Positions 15,227 to 21,686 of a stretch of 21,686 nt of DNA are shown here, piece by piece. The notes beneath the pieces were generated by a model. That model saw only the letters and a list, made by a program, of their open reading frames with translations. It ran no database searches and was not told the DNA's origin. Numbering within the stretch: the first letter of the stretch is position 1; each line of letters begins with the position of its first letter. This DNA is from Oscillospiraceae bacterium (lineage in GTDB: Bacteria > Bacillota > Clostridia > Oscillospirales > Ruminococcaceae), in NCBI GenBank assembly GCA_016296165.1, contig JAEDJV010000027.1:1-21686 (forward strand), written 5' to 3'. Made by a program: the position numbers and the translations under genes.

Positions 15227-15577
15227 GTGATTTCCATAGAAAATCATATCGGGAAAATTACAATATCAGACAGATATCTCAAAGATCTTATCGCAAATAC
15301 CGTTACAAGATGCTTTGGTGTTGCTGATATGAGGGATATCTCAATTAAAAATGATATATGTTTGCTTTTCAGAAAAAATAATACTGTCGGAGACAGCATC
15401 AGATTAAAAGTTAAGGATAACCGTATTTTTATTAGTCTCCATATTTCCGTAACATATGGAACAAATATAACTGCGATAGTGAACAGTATCAGACATAAGG
15501 TTAGGTATGCCGTTGAAGAGGCGACGGGAATGGACGTCGCAAAAATTAATATCTCTGTTGACAGTATAACAGAGTGA
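15227..15577 (+). CDS. Asp23/Gls24 family protein (YloU-like)
   Basis: 116-residue soluble protein of the Asp23/Gls24 family, associated with the cell envelope and alkaline/general stress in Firmicutes. Seen: the family's opening GKITISDRYLKDLIANTVTR, the central strand LHISVTYGTNITAI, and the closing VRYAVEEATGMDVAKINISV. GTG start, with AGGGGG (15211-15216) 10 bases before. It lies 22 bases before a YloV-type gene, the same order as Bacillus yloU-yloV, so it is most likely the YloU member of the family. No membrane segment is visible. Confidence 0.92.
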   Translation: MISIENHIGKITISDRYLKDLIANTVTRCFGVADMRDISIKNDICLLFRKNNTVGDSIRLKVKDNRIFISLHISVTYGTNITAIVNSIRHKVRYAVEEATGMDVAKINISVDSITE

Positions 15578-15599
15578 ATCATGAAAAGGGGTTGAAAAT

Positions 15600-17237
15600 T
15601 TGATAAGCGGAAAACTTTTCAGAGACGCTGTAATAAATGCTGCTGTATGTATTGAAGAACAAAGAAAGCAGATAGACGAACTAAATGTTTATCCTGTACC
15701 GGATGGTGATACAGGTACTAATATGTCAATGACTATCAATTCAGCCAGGGATGAACTCCTTCTGCTTGATGATAACGTTTCTGTATCCAGAGTTGCGGAT
15801 ACAGCAGCTTCTGCAATGCTCAGAGGGGCACGAGGAAATTCCGGAGTAATTCTTTCAATAATTTTCAGAGGTTTTTCAAAGGGATTCAAAGATCTTGAAG
15901 AAGCAGGCTGCAGTCATATGGCAAATGCACTTGAACTTGGTGCAGACGCAGCGTATAAGGCTGTTATGACACCGACGGAGGGGACTATTCTTACAGTGGT
16001 AAGAGCAGCTGCACAGACAGCACAGAAGGCCCACAATTCCACGAATGAACTTACTCTTTTCTGGAGAACAGTATGTGAATCAGCTGAAGCTACACTCAAA
16101 AAAACACCTGAGATGCTTCCTGTATTAAAAAAATCCGGAGTAGTTGATGCCGGCGGAAAGGGACTCACTATAATATTCAGAGCAATGCTTGACGTATTCG
16201 GCGGCATGAAGATATCTTCTTTTTCATCAGATTCATCAGAGCCATCTTCTGATTTTTCGGAAGTTGATGAAGAAACGGATATAAAATTTACTTACTGTAC
16301 AGAGTGCATTATCACAAAGTCCCCGGACAGCCGTGATTCTGCAACACTCAGAGCATATCTTGAAACAGTAGGTGATTGTGTACTTGTAGTTGACGATGAT
16401 GAAATAATCAAAGTTCATGTTCATACAAACAATCCGGGTAAGGTTATTGAAAAAGCACTCGAATACGGATATATCAATCTCCCGAAGATAGAAAATATGA
16501 AGCTTCAGCATGACGGAAAGAAAAAAGAGCAGAAAAAATCGTCAAAAAGAAAAGAAGTACAGAAAACTGTGCCGGAAAAGAAATTCGGTTTTGTTGCTGT
16601 TGCGGCCGGCCATGGTCTGGAAGCTATGTTTAAAGATCTTGGCGCCGACGTTGTGGTTACAGGCGGACAGACGATGAATCCGTCAACTGAAGATATTCTT
16701 GATGCGATATATCAGACACCTGCTGAAACAGTGTTTATTCTTCCAAACAATAAGAATATCATAATGGCCTCTGAACAGGCTGTAAAGTTTGCTGACAGGG
16801 GAGTATGCGTGCTGCAGACAAGAACTATTCCTCAAGGGATAGCCGCTATGCTCGCTTTTGATGAGAGTGCAGATATTTCTGAGAACAGGATTAATATGAC
16901 CAGAGCCTTTGAGAGAGTATCCACAGGTCTTGTAACATTTGCAGCCAGAGATACAGAGTTTGACGGCAAGCATATTAAAAAGGGGGAGATACTTGCTCTG
17001 GAAAACAACAGTCTGGCATATGCCGATAAAGATATTAACAAGATAGTTCTTAAGCTTGTAAAAAAACTGGTTAAAAGTGATACGTCTTATGTAACCCTCA
17101 TATACGGTTCTGATGTTACTGATGAAAATGCGGAAAAGATGCAGAAGCTTCTTTCACAGAAACTTAATGACCGGATTGAAGTAATGCTTGTAAATGGCGG
17201 ACAGCCTGTATATTACTATATTATTTCAGTTGAATAA
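15600..17237 (+). CDS. yloV: FakA/YloV-type DAK2-domain protein (fatty acid kinase catalytic subunit-like)
   Basis: 545 residues. The FakA branch phosphorylates fatty acids bound to FakB (DegV-fold) partners. Seen: N-terminal DhaL/DAK2 nucleotide domain (about 1-200) with metal loop YPVPDGDTGTNM (31-42, Asp35 and Asp37), GARGNSGV (76-83) and TPTEGTI (124-130); a Ser/Asp-rich linker (about 206-225); a middle domain with VHVHTNNPG (272-280); a lysine-rich linker (about 307-328); and a C-terminal domain with VVVTGGQTMNPST (351-363). Length fits the family. The start is TTG, 8 bases after AAGGGG (15586-15591); no better in-frame ATG exists nearby. Followed 19 bases later by recG, a conserved order. 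No FakB gene is in the window. Confidence 0.93.
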   Translation: MISGKLFRDAVINAAVCIEEQRKQIDELNVYPVPDGDTGTNMSMTINSARDELLLLDDNVSVSRVADTAASAMLRGARGNSGVILSIIFRGFSKGFKDLEEAGCSHMANALELGADAAYKAVMTPTEGTILTVVRAAAQTAQKAHNSTNELTLFWRTVCESAEATLKKTPEMLPVLKKSGVVDAGGKGLTIIFRAMLDVFGGMKISSFSSDSSEPSSDFSEVDEETDIKFTYCTECIITKSPDSRDSATLRAYLETVGDCVLVVDDDEIIKVHVHTNNPGKVIEKALEYGYINLPKIENMKLQHDGKKKEQKKSSKRKEVQKTVPEKKFGFVAVAAGHGLEAMFKDLGADVVVTGGQTMNPSTEDILDAIYQTPAETVFILPNNKNIIMASEQAVKFADRGVCVLQTRTIPQGIAAMLAFDESADISENRINMTRAFERVSTGLVTFAARDTEFDGKHIKKGEILALENNSLAYADKDINKIVLKLVKKLVKSDTSYVTLIYGSDVTDENAEKMQKLLSQKLNDRIEVMLVNGGQPVYYYIISVE

Positions 17238-17256
17238 AATTACAGGAGAAAACGCT

Positions 17257-19287
17257 ATGACAGATTTGTTTAAACCGATAACGGTGCTTAGAGGAGTAGC
17301 GGCTAAACGTGCCAGGCTTTATGAAAAGCTTGGCATATTTACTCCGTTTGATCTTCTGTACCATATACCGAGAAATTACATTGATTACAGTAATCCTGTT
17401 ATGATAAATGATGCTGTAACTGATGAGAATAATGTAGTAAAGGGTACTGTTATCAGAAAATTCCCTGAACAGCGTATAAGACAAGGACTTAGTTTGTTTA
17501 AAGCTGTAGTAACAGACGGCCAAAATCCATTTACAGTAATATTTTATAATAACGTATATACATTCGATGCTCTTGCAGAAGGCGAGGAGTATATTTTTTA
17601 CGGAAAAGTAACAGGAAATCTTATTTCGCGTGAAATGAATTCGCCAAAATACATCCCTGCAGATGCACCTGTTACTCTTCGGGCTGTATATCCCCTTACA
17701 GCAGGACTGACAAATACTATGCTCAGTACTAATATATCCGAATCACTCCGTATACTTGAAAACGAACCTCTGGAATTTATGCCGGATTATATAATCAAGG
17801 AAAATGGTTTGTGCAGTCTGCAAACTGCTTTAAAGAATATTCATTTTCCGGAAAGCCGGCAGTCTATGGAGATGGCAAGAAAACGACTTGCATTTGATGA
17901 ACTGCTAAACCTCCAGCTTGGTATGCGTATGCTTCGGCATCGTAATTCGGATTCAAAATCAGGGTTTGTTCTGTCAGAATCGGTTTCAATTTCTGATTTT
18001 TTGGGTGGTCTGCCGTTTGAAATGACGGGGGCACAGAGTAAAGCTGTGGATGATATCGTAAGTGATATGTGCAGGGAACGTCCTATGAACCGGCTTCTTC
18101 AGGGGGATGTAGGCAGCGGTAAAACAGCTGTAGCCGCTGCTGCCTGCTATTTTGCAGTAAAAAATTCATGTCAGTGTGTACTTATGGCTCCCACAGAAAT
18201 ACTGGCAAATCAGCACTTCCGTACTCTCAGCGGATTTCTTTCTCCGTTTGGCATAAAAGTATGTCTTCTCACCGGTTCAATGACTTCACGACAGAAGAAC
18301 AGCATAAAATCGGATATTGCTTCAGGAAACTATGACGTGGTTGTAGGTACACATGCGGTCATACAAAAAGATGTGGAATTCAGCAGGCTGGCTCTGGTTA
18401 TAACAGATGAACAGCATCGATTTGGCGTTGCTCAGCGAAATGCACTTGCTATGAAGGGTGATAGTCCTCACCGGCTTGTAATGTCTGCTACGCCTATTCC
18501 CCGTACACTTGCTATGATGATATACGGCGATCTTGATATAAGCATAATAAATGAACTTCCAGGCGGGAGGCAGCCTATAGAGACATACGCTGTAACCGGG
18601 GGTTATCGTGAACGTGCTTATGAATTTATAAGAAAACATGTGTACGAAGGCCGGCAGGCGTATATTGTCTGTCCTATGATAGAGCAGACAGAAAGTGATC
18701 TTAAGTCAGCGGTGGAATATAGAGATAAGCTAAATCTTGTTTTTCCTGAGTATAACGTAGGTCTCCTTCACGGAAAAATGACTGCCTCTGAAAAAGATAC
18801 GGTGATGAGCGATTTTAAGGAGGGACGTACGGATATTCTTGTATCTACAACTGTTATTGAAGTAGGTGTGGATGTACCAAATGCTGTTGTTATGATGATA
18901 GAAAATGCGGATCGTTTCGGATTGTCTCAGCTTCATCAGTTGAGAGGACGTGTGGGACGAGGCAGGGAGAAGAGTTACTGTATTCTTGTAACTGATAACC
19001 GGAGTGAGGAAGCGAAACATCGTCTTAAGATAATAAGCTCATTAACCGATGGGTTCCGTATATCCGAGGAAGATTTAAAATTAAGAGGTCCCGGGGATTT
19101 CTTCGGAAACAGACAGCATGGGCTTCCGGCACTTAAAATTGCAGATATAGCTGCTGATTCCATGTTACTTGAACGTACATCAAGCATATCGGAAAAGATA
19201 ATATCTGGTGATCCTGAACTTATGAAAAATGAGCACAGAGGACTTAGGGGCGAAGTCATGAGATTATTTGCAGCTCCTGTTGATTAG
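17257..19287 (+). CDS. recG: ATP-dependent DNA helicase RecG
   Basis: 676-residue superfamily-2 translocase that reverses stalled replication forks and moves branched DNA junctions. Domains: N-terminal wedge/OB region (about 1-235), then two helicase domains. Seen: GDVGSGKTAVA Walker A (283-293), APTEILANQ (311-319), DEQHRFGV Walker B (384-391), MSATPIPRTLAM (409-420), STTVIEVGVDVPNA (530-543) and QLRGRVGRG (561-569). The end holds the RecG-specific LRGPGDFFGNRQHG region (609-622). I use the ATG at 17257, with AGGAGA 7 bases before, rather than an upstream in-frame start at 17194, which lies inside yloV. Last gene of the operon; no clear terminator follows before the tRNA promoter. Confidence 0.97.
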   Translation: MTDLFKPITVLRGVAAKRARLYEKLGIFTPFDLLYHIPRNYIDYSNPVMINDAVTDENNVVKGTVIRKFPEQRIRQGLSLFKAVVTDGQNPFTVIFYNNVYTFDALAEGEEYIFYGKVTGNLISREMNSPKYIPADAPVTLRAVYPLTAGLTNTMLSTNISESLRILENEPLEFMPDYIIKENGLCSLQTALKNIHFPESRQSMEMARKRLAFDELLNLQLGMRMLRHRNSDSKSGFVLSESVSISDFLGGLPFEMTGAQSKAVDDIVSDMCRERPMNRLLQGDVGSGKTAVAAAACYFAVKNSCQCVLMAPTEILANQHFRTLSGFLSPFGIKVCLLTGSMTSRQKNSIKSDIASGNYDVVVGTHAVIQKDVEFSRLALVITDEQHRFGVAQRNALAMKGDSPHRLVMSATPIPRTLAMMIYGDLDISIINELPGGRQPIETYAVTGGYRERAYEFIRKHVYEGRQAYIVCPMIEQTESDLKSAVEYRDKLNLVFPEYNVGLLHGKMTASEKDTVMSDFKEGRTDILVSTTVIEVGVDVPNAVVMMIENADRFGLSQLHQLRGRVGRGREKSYCILVTDNRSEEAKHRLKIISSLTDGFRISEEDLKLRGPGDFFGNRQHGLPALKIADIAADSMLLERTSSISEKIISGDPELMKNEHRGLRGEVMRLFAAPVD

Positions 19288-19382
19288 CGCTACATTGCTT
19301 GTAAGAATGACACATATTACTGAATAAAATGTCGAATTAAATATACAACATTAATAAACCTAAAAAACTTTTAAAAAAAGTG

Positions 19383-19411
19383 TTGACATTTGATTTGCAA
19401 TATGATAAAAT
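19383..19411 (+). promoter_or_regulatory. Promoter of the tRNA operon
   Basis: TTGACA (19383-19388), 17-base spacer, TAAAAT (19406-19411), preceded by A-tracts (19362-19380) that look like an UP element. The 46 bases 19366-19411 match the second rRNA-leader promoter (21528-21573) at 37 positions. Confidence 0.9.
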
Positions 19412-19473
19412 AAATATCGTCGTCAGAGAGGAAACGGACACAACGATACAGAAACCTTGAAGATGATGAGGTC

Positions 19474-19549
19474 GGGAGCATAGCTCAGCTGGGAGAGCAT
19501 CTGCCTTACAAGCAGAGGGTCATAGGTTCGAGCCCTATTGTTCCCACCA
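19474..19549 (+). tRNA. tRNA-Val (anticodon TAC)
   Basis: Full cloverleaf: acceptor GGGAGCA/TGTTCCC, anticodon stem TCTGC/GCAGA with loop CTTACAA, T-loop TTCGAGC. Discriminator A, CCA encoded. First of four tRNAs in the operon. Confidence 0.97.
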
Positions 19550-19553
19550 TAAT

Positions 19554-19630
19554 GGCCTGGTAGTTCAGCTGGTTAGAACGCTAGCCTGTCACGCTAGAGG
19601 TCGTGGGTTCGAGCCCCATCCGGGTCGCCA
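19554..19630 (+). tRNA. tRNA-Asp (anticodon GTC)
   Basis: Acceptor GGCCTGG/CCGGGTC with wobble pairs, anticodon stem CTAGC/GCTAG with loop CTGTCAC, T-loop TTCGAGC. Discriminator G, CCA encoded. Confidence 0.97.
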
Positions 19631-19634
19631 ACTT

Positions 19635-19710
<76 letters not shown>

Positions 19711-19711
19711 T

Positions 19712-19784
19712 GCGGATTTAGCTCATCTGGTAGAGCGCCACCTTGCCAAGGTGGAGGTAGCGAGTTCGAGCCTCGTAATCCGCT
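19712..19784 (+). tRNA. tRNA-Gly (anticodon GCC)
   Basis: Acceptor GCGGATT/AATCCGC, anticodon stem CCACC/GGTGG with loop TTGCCAA, T-loop TTCGAGC. Discriminator T; unlike its three upstream neighbours, CCA is not encoded. Confidence 0.96.
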
Positions 19785-19809
19785 TTATTTTTTTATAGGA
19801 ATTAATTGT

Positions 19810-19836
19810 GAAGGTCTGGTTCAGACCTTCTTTTGT
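19810..19836 (+). terminator. Terminator of the tRNA operon
   Basis: Perfect 9-bp stem GAAGGTCTG (19810-19818) / CAGACCTTC (19822-19830), loop GTT, then TTTTGTT. It starts 26 bases after tRNA-Gly. Confidence 0.9.
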
Positions 19837-19888
19837 TATACAAAGACGAATATACATTTATATTATGGCAAATGAAAAATATTTTTGG

Positions 19889-19954
19889 TTTACTGTTGGC
19901 TGATATGTACGAAGTGACCTCGGAGAACTTACGTACAGGGCAATATACAGTAAA
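19889..19954 (+). promoter_or_regulatory. Strongly foldable leader of the CBS-domain gene
   Basis: Outer stem TTTACTGT (19889-19896) / ACAGTAAA (19947-19954). Inner stem GTACGAAGT (19907-19915) / ACTT-A-CGTAC (19927-19936) with one bulged A. The stems are separated by a symmetric 10+10 internal loop and capped by an 11-base loop. It ends about 20 bases before the ribosome site of the downstream gene. No known riboswitch class was recognised. Candidate cis-regulatory RNA. Confidence 0.5.
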
Positions 19955-19986
19955 GTTTTCCAGCCTGTGTCTGAAAGGAGTTATAT

Positions 19987-21294
19987 ATGTCATCTGACGG
20001 GAGTCGACTGTTAATTCTGCTGATTTATTTTGTTTTATTCAGAGCGATATGCACTGCGTGTGAACATTCAGTAACTGAAGTAAATGATGCAAAGATAAAG
20101 GAACTTGCCGATGAAAATGCAAAATATAAAAAATTACACGAGTTAATTTCTGCACCAACCAGAATGCTGACTGCGTTTTCTGTAAACAGGATACTGTCTG
20201 GTTTATGTACAGGGATAACAACTGTTCTGATGGCCTACGAAATGTTCAAACCCAAAGGGTTGACTATGCTTGCGACCGGGATAGCAGCGGCGATTCTTTC
20301 TACAATAGTAACAGCTGTTTTTTCAGATACGGTTCCGAAACGAATTGCGGACAAATCTCTAAGTGAAGAAAATGCACTTCGGGCTGTACCGTTTGTCAAG
20401 GTAATTATGGTGATAACATCACCGCTTTCAGTAGTTATAAATGCGCTTTCGTTCTGCGTATGCAAACTGCTGGGCGTTTCATCTCAGGCTAAGATGGAAG
20501 TAGTTACAGAAGAAGAAATTCTTATGATGGTTGAGGCCGGGAATGAAACTGGCGTTATTGAAGAAAGCCAGTGCGAAATGATTAATAATATATTTGAATT
20601 CGGCGATGTAAAAGTATCTGAGATAATGACACACCGAACTGATATAGTTGGTCTTGATGTAAATGATAAGATTAGCGACATAATTTATCTTGCGATAAAT
20701 AAAGGATTTTCCAGACTTCCTGTTTATGAAGAATCTATAGATAAGATAATTGGTATAATATATGTAAAGGATTTTCTTTGCCTTGTGGGGTGTGAAAAGC
20801 CGGAGGACTTTTCTATAAGAGATTTTATGAGAGAGGCTCTGTATATTCCTGCTTCGAACAAGTGTGATGAAGTTTTCGAGATAATGACAAAGAAAAAAGT
20901 TCAGATGGCTGTTCTGGTTGATGAATATGGCGGAACGGCCGGAATTGTCACTATGGAAGATATACTTGAGGAAATAGTGGGGAACATTCAGGATGAATAT
21001 GATGAAGAGGAGCAGGAGATAACCGAGATATCTGAAAATACATATATGATATCCGGTGCAGCTGATCCGGAGGATATTCTGGAAGTTCTTCATGTGAAAA
21101 AACCGGAGTCCCGCGAGTATGACACTATGAATGCTATGATAGTGGATTTACTTGGAAGGATACCTTCAGAACTCGAAACACCGGTTGTCCAGTACGAAAA
21201 TATAGAATTTACAGTTATGCTGACTGAAGATAACTGGATTTCCAGAATAAAAGCTGTTGTTAAAATGAAAGATACTGATGATGAAACGGAATAA
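19987..21294 (+). CDS. CNNM/CorC-family membrane protein with CBS pair
   Basis: 435 residues. N-terminal CNNM (DUF21) membrane domain (about 5-165; hydrophobic segments about 7-22, 68-85, 92-113, 134-162). A VVTEEEILMMVEAGNETGVI connector (172-191) follows, then two CBS repeats (about 209-270 and 278-335, with VSEIMTHR at 210-217 and VDEYGGTAGIVTMEDILEEI at 311-330), and a CorC/HlyC C-terminal domain (about 345-425). The family is linked to Mg2+/Co2+ efflux or homeostasis; the old name 'hemolysin' is misleading. The N-terminal membrane domain is somewhat divergent: a soluble-looking insertion (about 28-60) follows helix 1, and the usual small-residue start is short. AAAGGAG lies 6 bases before the ATG. 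Monocistronic, between a tRNA operon and an rRNA promoter region. Confidence 0.92.
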   Translation: MSSDGSRLLILLIYFVLFRAICTACEHSVTEVNDAKIKELADENAKYKKLHELISAPTRMLTAFSVNRILSGLCTGITTVLMAYEMFKPKGLTMLATGIAAAILSTIVTAVFSDTVPKRIADKSLSEENALRAVPFVKVIMVITSPLSVVINALSFCVCKLLGVSSQAKMEVVTEEEILMMVEAGNETGVIEESQCEMINNIFEFGDVKVSEIMTHRTDIVGLDVNDKISDIIYLAINKGFSRLPVYEESIDKIIGIIYVKDFLCLVGCEKPEDFSIRDFMREALYIPASNKCDEVFEIMTKKKVQMAVLVDEYGGTAGIVTMEDILEEIVGNIQDEYDEEEQEITEISENTYMISGAADPEDILEVLHVKKPESREYDTMNAMIVDLLGRIPSELETPVVQYENIEFTVMLTEDNWISRIKAVVKMKDTDDETE

Positions 21295-21306
21295 TATAAC
21301 TAATAT

Positions 21307-21343
21307 GGCTTTCGGTTTTACCCGGAAGCCTGTTTTATATTCT
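21307..21343 (+). terminator. Terminator of the CBS-domain gene
   Basis: GGCTTTCGG (21307-21315) pairs with CCGGAAGCC (21322-21330) with one U.G, loop TTTTAC, followed by TGTTTTATATTCT. Confidence 0.85.
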
Positions 21344-21443
21344 GGCAATAGGGTTTGATTGAACAAAAAAATATATGAACGAGATAAGAATATATTTAAG
21401 TTGCATATATTTTTCCGAATGCAAAAAAAATCTAAAAAAATTG

Positions 21444-21472
21444 TTGACAAATGCGATTTGTAATGATATAAT
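21444..21472 (+). promoter_or_regulatory. rRNA operon promoter P1
   Basis: TTGACA (21444-21449), 17-base spacer, TATAAT (21467-21472); both boxes are perfect. A-tracts at 21423-21440 resemble an UP element. The transcript would begin with a CTGTCTG/CAGACAG hairpin (21480-21507). Confidence 0.92.
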
Positions 21473-21544
21473 AATAAAGCTGTCTGACGAGAACAGGAAA
21501 CAGACAGATATCAAAAAGATTTCAAAAAACTTTGAAAAAAAGTA

Positions 21545-21573
21545 TTGACAAATGAAATTGAATATGATATAAT
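21545..21573 (+). promoter_or_regulatory. rRNA operon promoter P2
   Basis: TTGACA (21545-21550), 17-base spacer, TATAAT (21568-21573), perfect boxes, A-tracts upstream (21523-21541). Lies 101 bases after P1. Tandem consensus promoters of this kind are typical of rrn operons. Confidence 0.92.
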
Positions 21574-21686
21574 CAAAAAGCTGTCGCAAGACAGAAACAA
21601 GTATCTTGAAAATTGAACAATGCACTAAATAAAACCCTTGAAGATTCCAAGAGTAAAATCAAGGAATTAATAAAGAAGTCAAGCAG
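21574..21686 (+). other. Presumed start of an rRNA operon leader
   Basis: After P2 comes a small CTGTC-GCAA-GACAG hairpin with a GNRA loop (21581-21594). CTTGAAAATTGAACAATGCA follows, a run typical of Firmicute pre-rRNA leaders and spacers. Then comes an inverted repeat CCTTGA (21636-21641) / TCAAGG (21659-21664). No coding frame is plausible. The mature 16S start is not inside the window, so the rRNA assignment is inference. Confidence 0.7.

Noticed and set aside
20479..21093. 204-residue open frame on minus across the CBS-domain gene
   Set aside because: Shadow frame rich in Ile/Tyr/Asn/Phe, no homology recognised, opposite a clear CNNM/CorC gene.

Overview
The window looks like a chromosomal segment of a low-GC, endospore-lineage Firmicute, most likely a Ruminococcus-type member of the Oscillospiraceae. 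The reasons are the strong SigA promoters, AGGAGG ribosome sites, SpoVS, YmdB, an Asp23/YloV/RecG cluster, a short anaerobe-type ThiC and a sugar-ABC binding-protein remnant. This placement is inference from gene content; no rRNA gene body is inside the window.

Layout, left to right. (1) 1-2400 is a visibly A+T-rich accessory stretch. It holds the C-terminal part of an ABC sugar-binding protein, probably a gene remnant, and an unrecognised membrane protein made of two tandem copies of one module. (2) 2650-7508 is a tight four-gene operon on +: ABC ATPase, ABC-2 permease, GldG-like membrane protein and DUF4340 protein. It is a Gld-type transporter whose substrate is unknown in such bacteria. 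(3) 7572-8318 holds a small conserved protein with a near-perfect promoter, a patch of overlapping inverted repeats, and a minus-strand tRNA-Thr unit with its own consensus promoter and terminator. (4) 8328-10802 (minus) holds secG then rnr, with a long terminator-like hairpin filling the gap directly upstream of the rnr ribosome site. (5) 10874-13833 (minus) is a TPP-riboswitch-controlled thiC-thiE-thiD operon. (6) 13884-15142 (minus) holds ymdB then spoVS. (7) 15156-19287 (+) diverges from ymdB and encodes an Asp23/Gls24 protein, a FakA/YloV-type protein and RecG. (8) 19383-19838 (+) is a tRNA operon, Val-Asp-Phe-Gly. (9) 19889-21337 (+) is a CNNM/CorC-type CBS-domain membrane protein behind a strongly foldable leader. 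(10) The right edge carries two tandem consensus promoters and the start of what is almost certainly an rRNA leader; 16S rRNA should begin just beyond the window.

Most of the window is housekeeping: thiamine synthesis, RNA decay, protein export, DNA repair, lipid metabolism and translation RNAs. No CRISPR array, transposase, phage module or recognisable defence system was seen. The least-explained items are the duplicated-module membrane protein, the Gld-like operon and its leader, the secG-rnr attenuator-like hairpin, and the hairpin leader of the CBS-domain gene.
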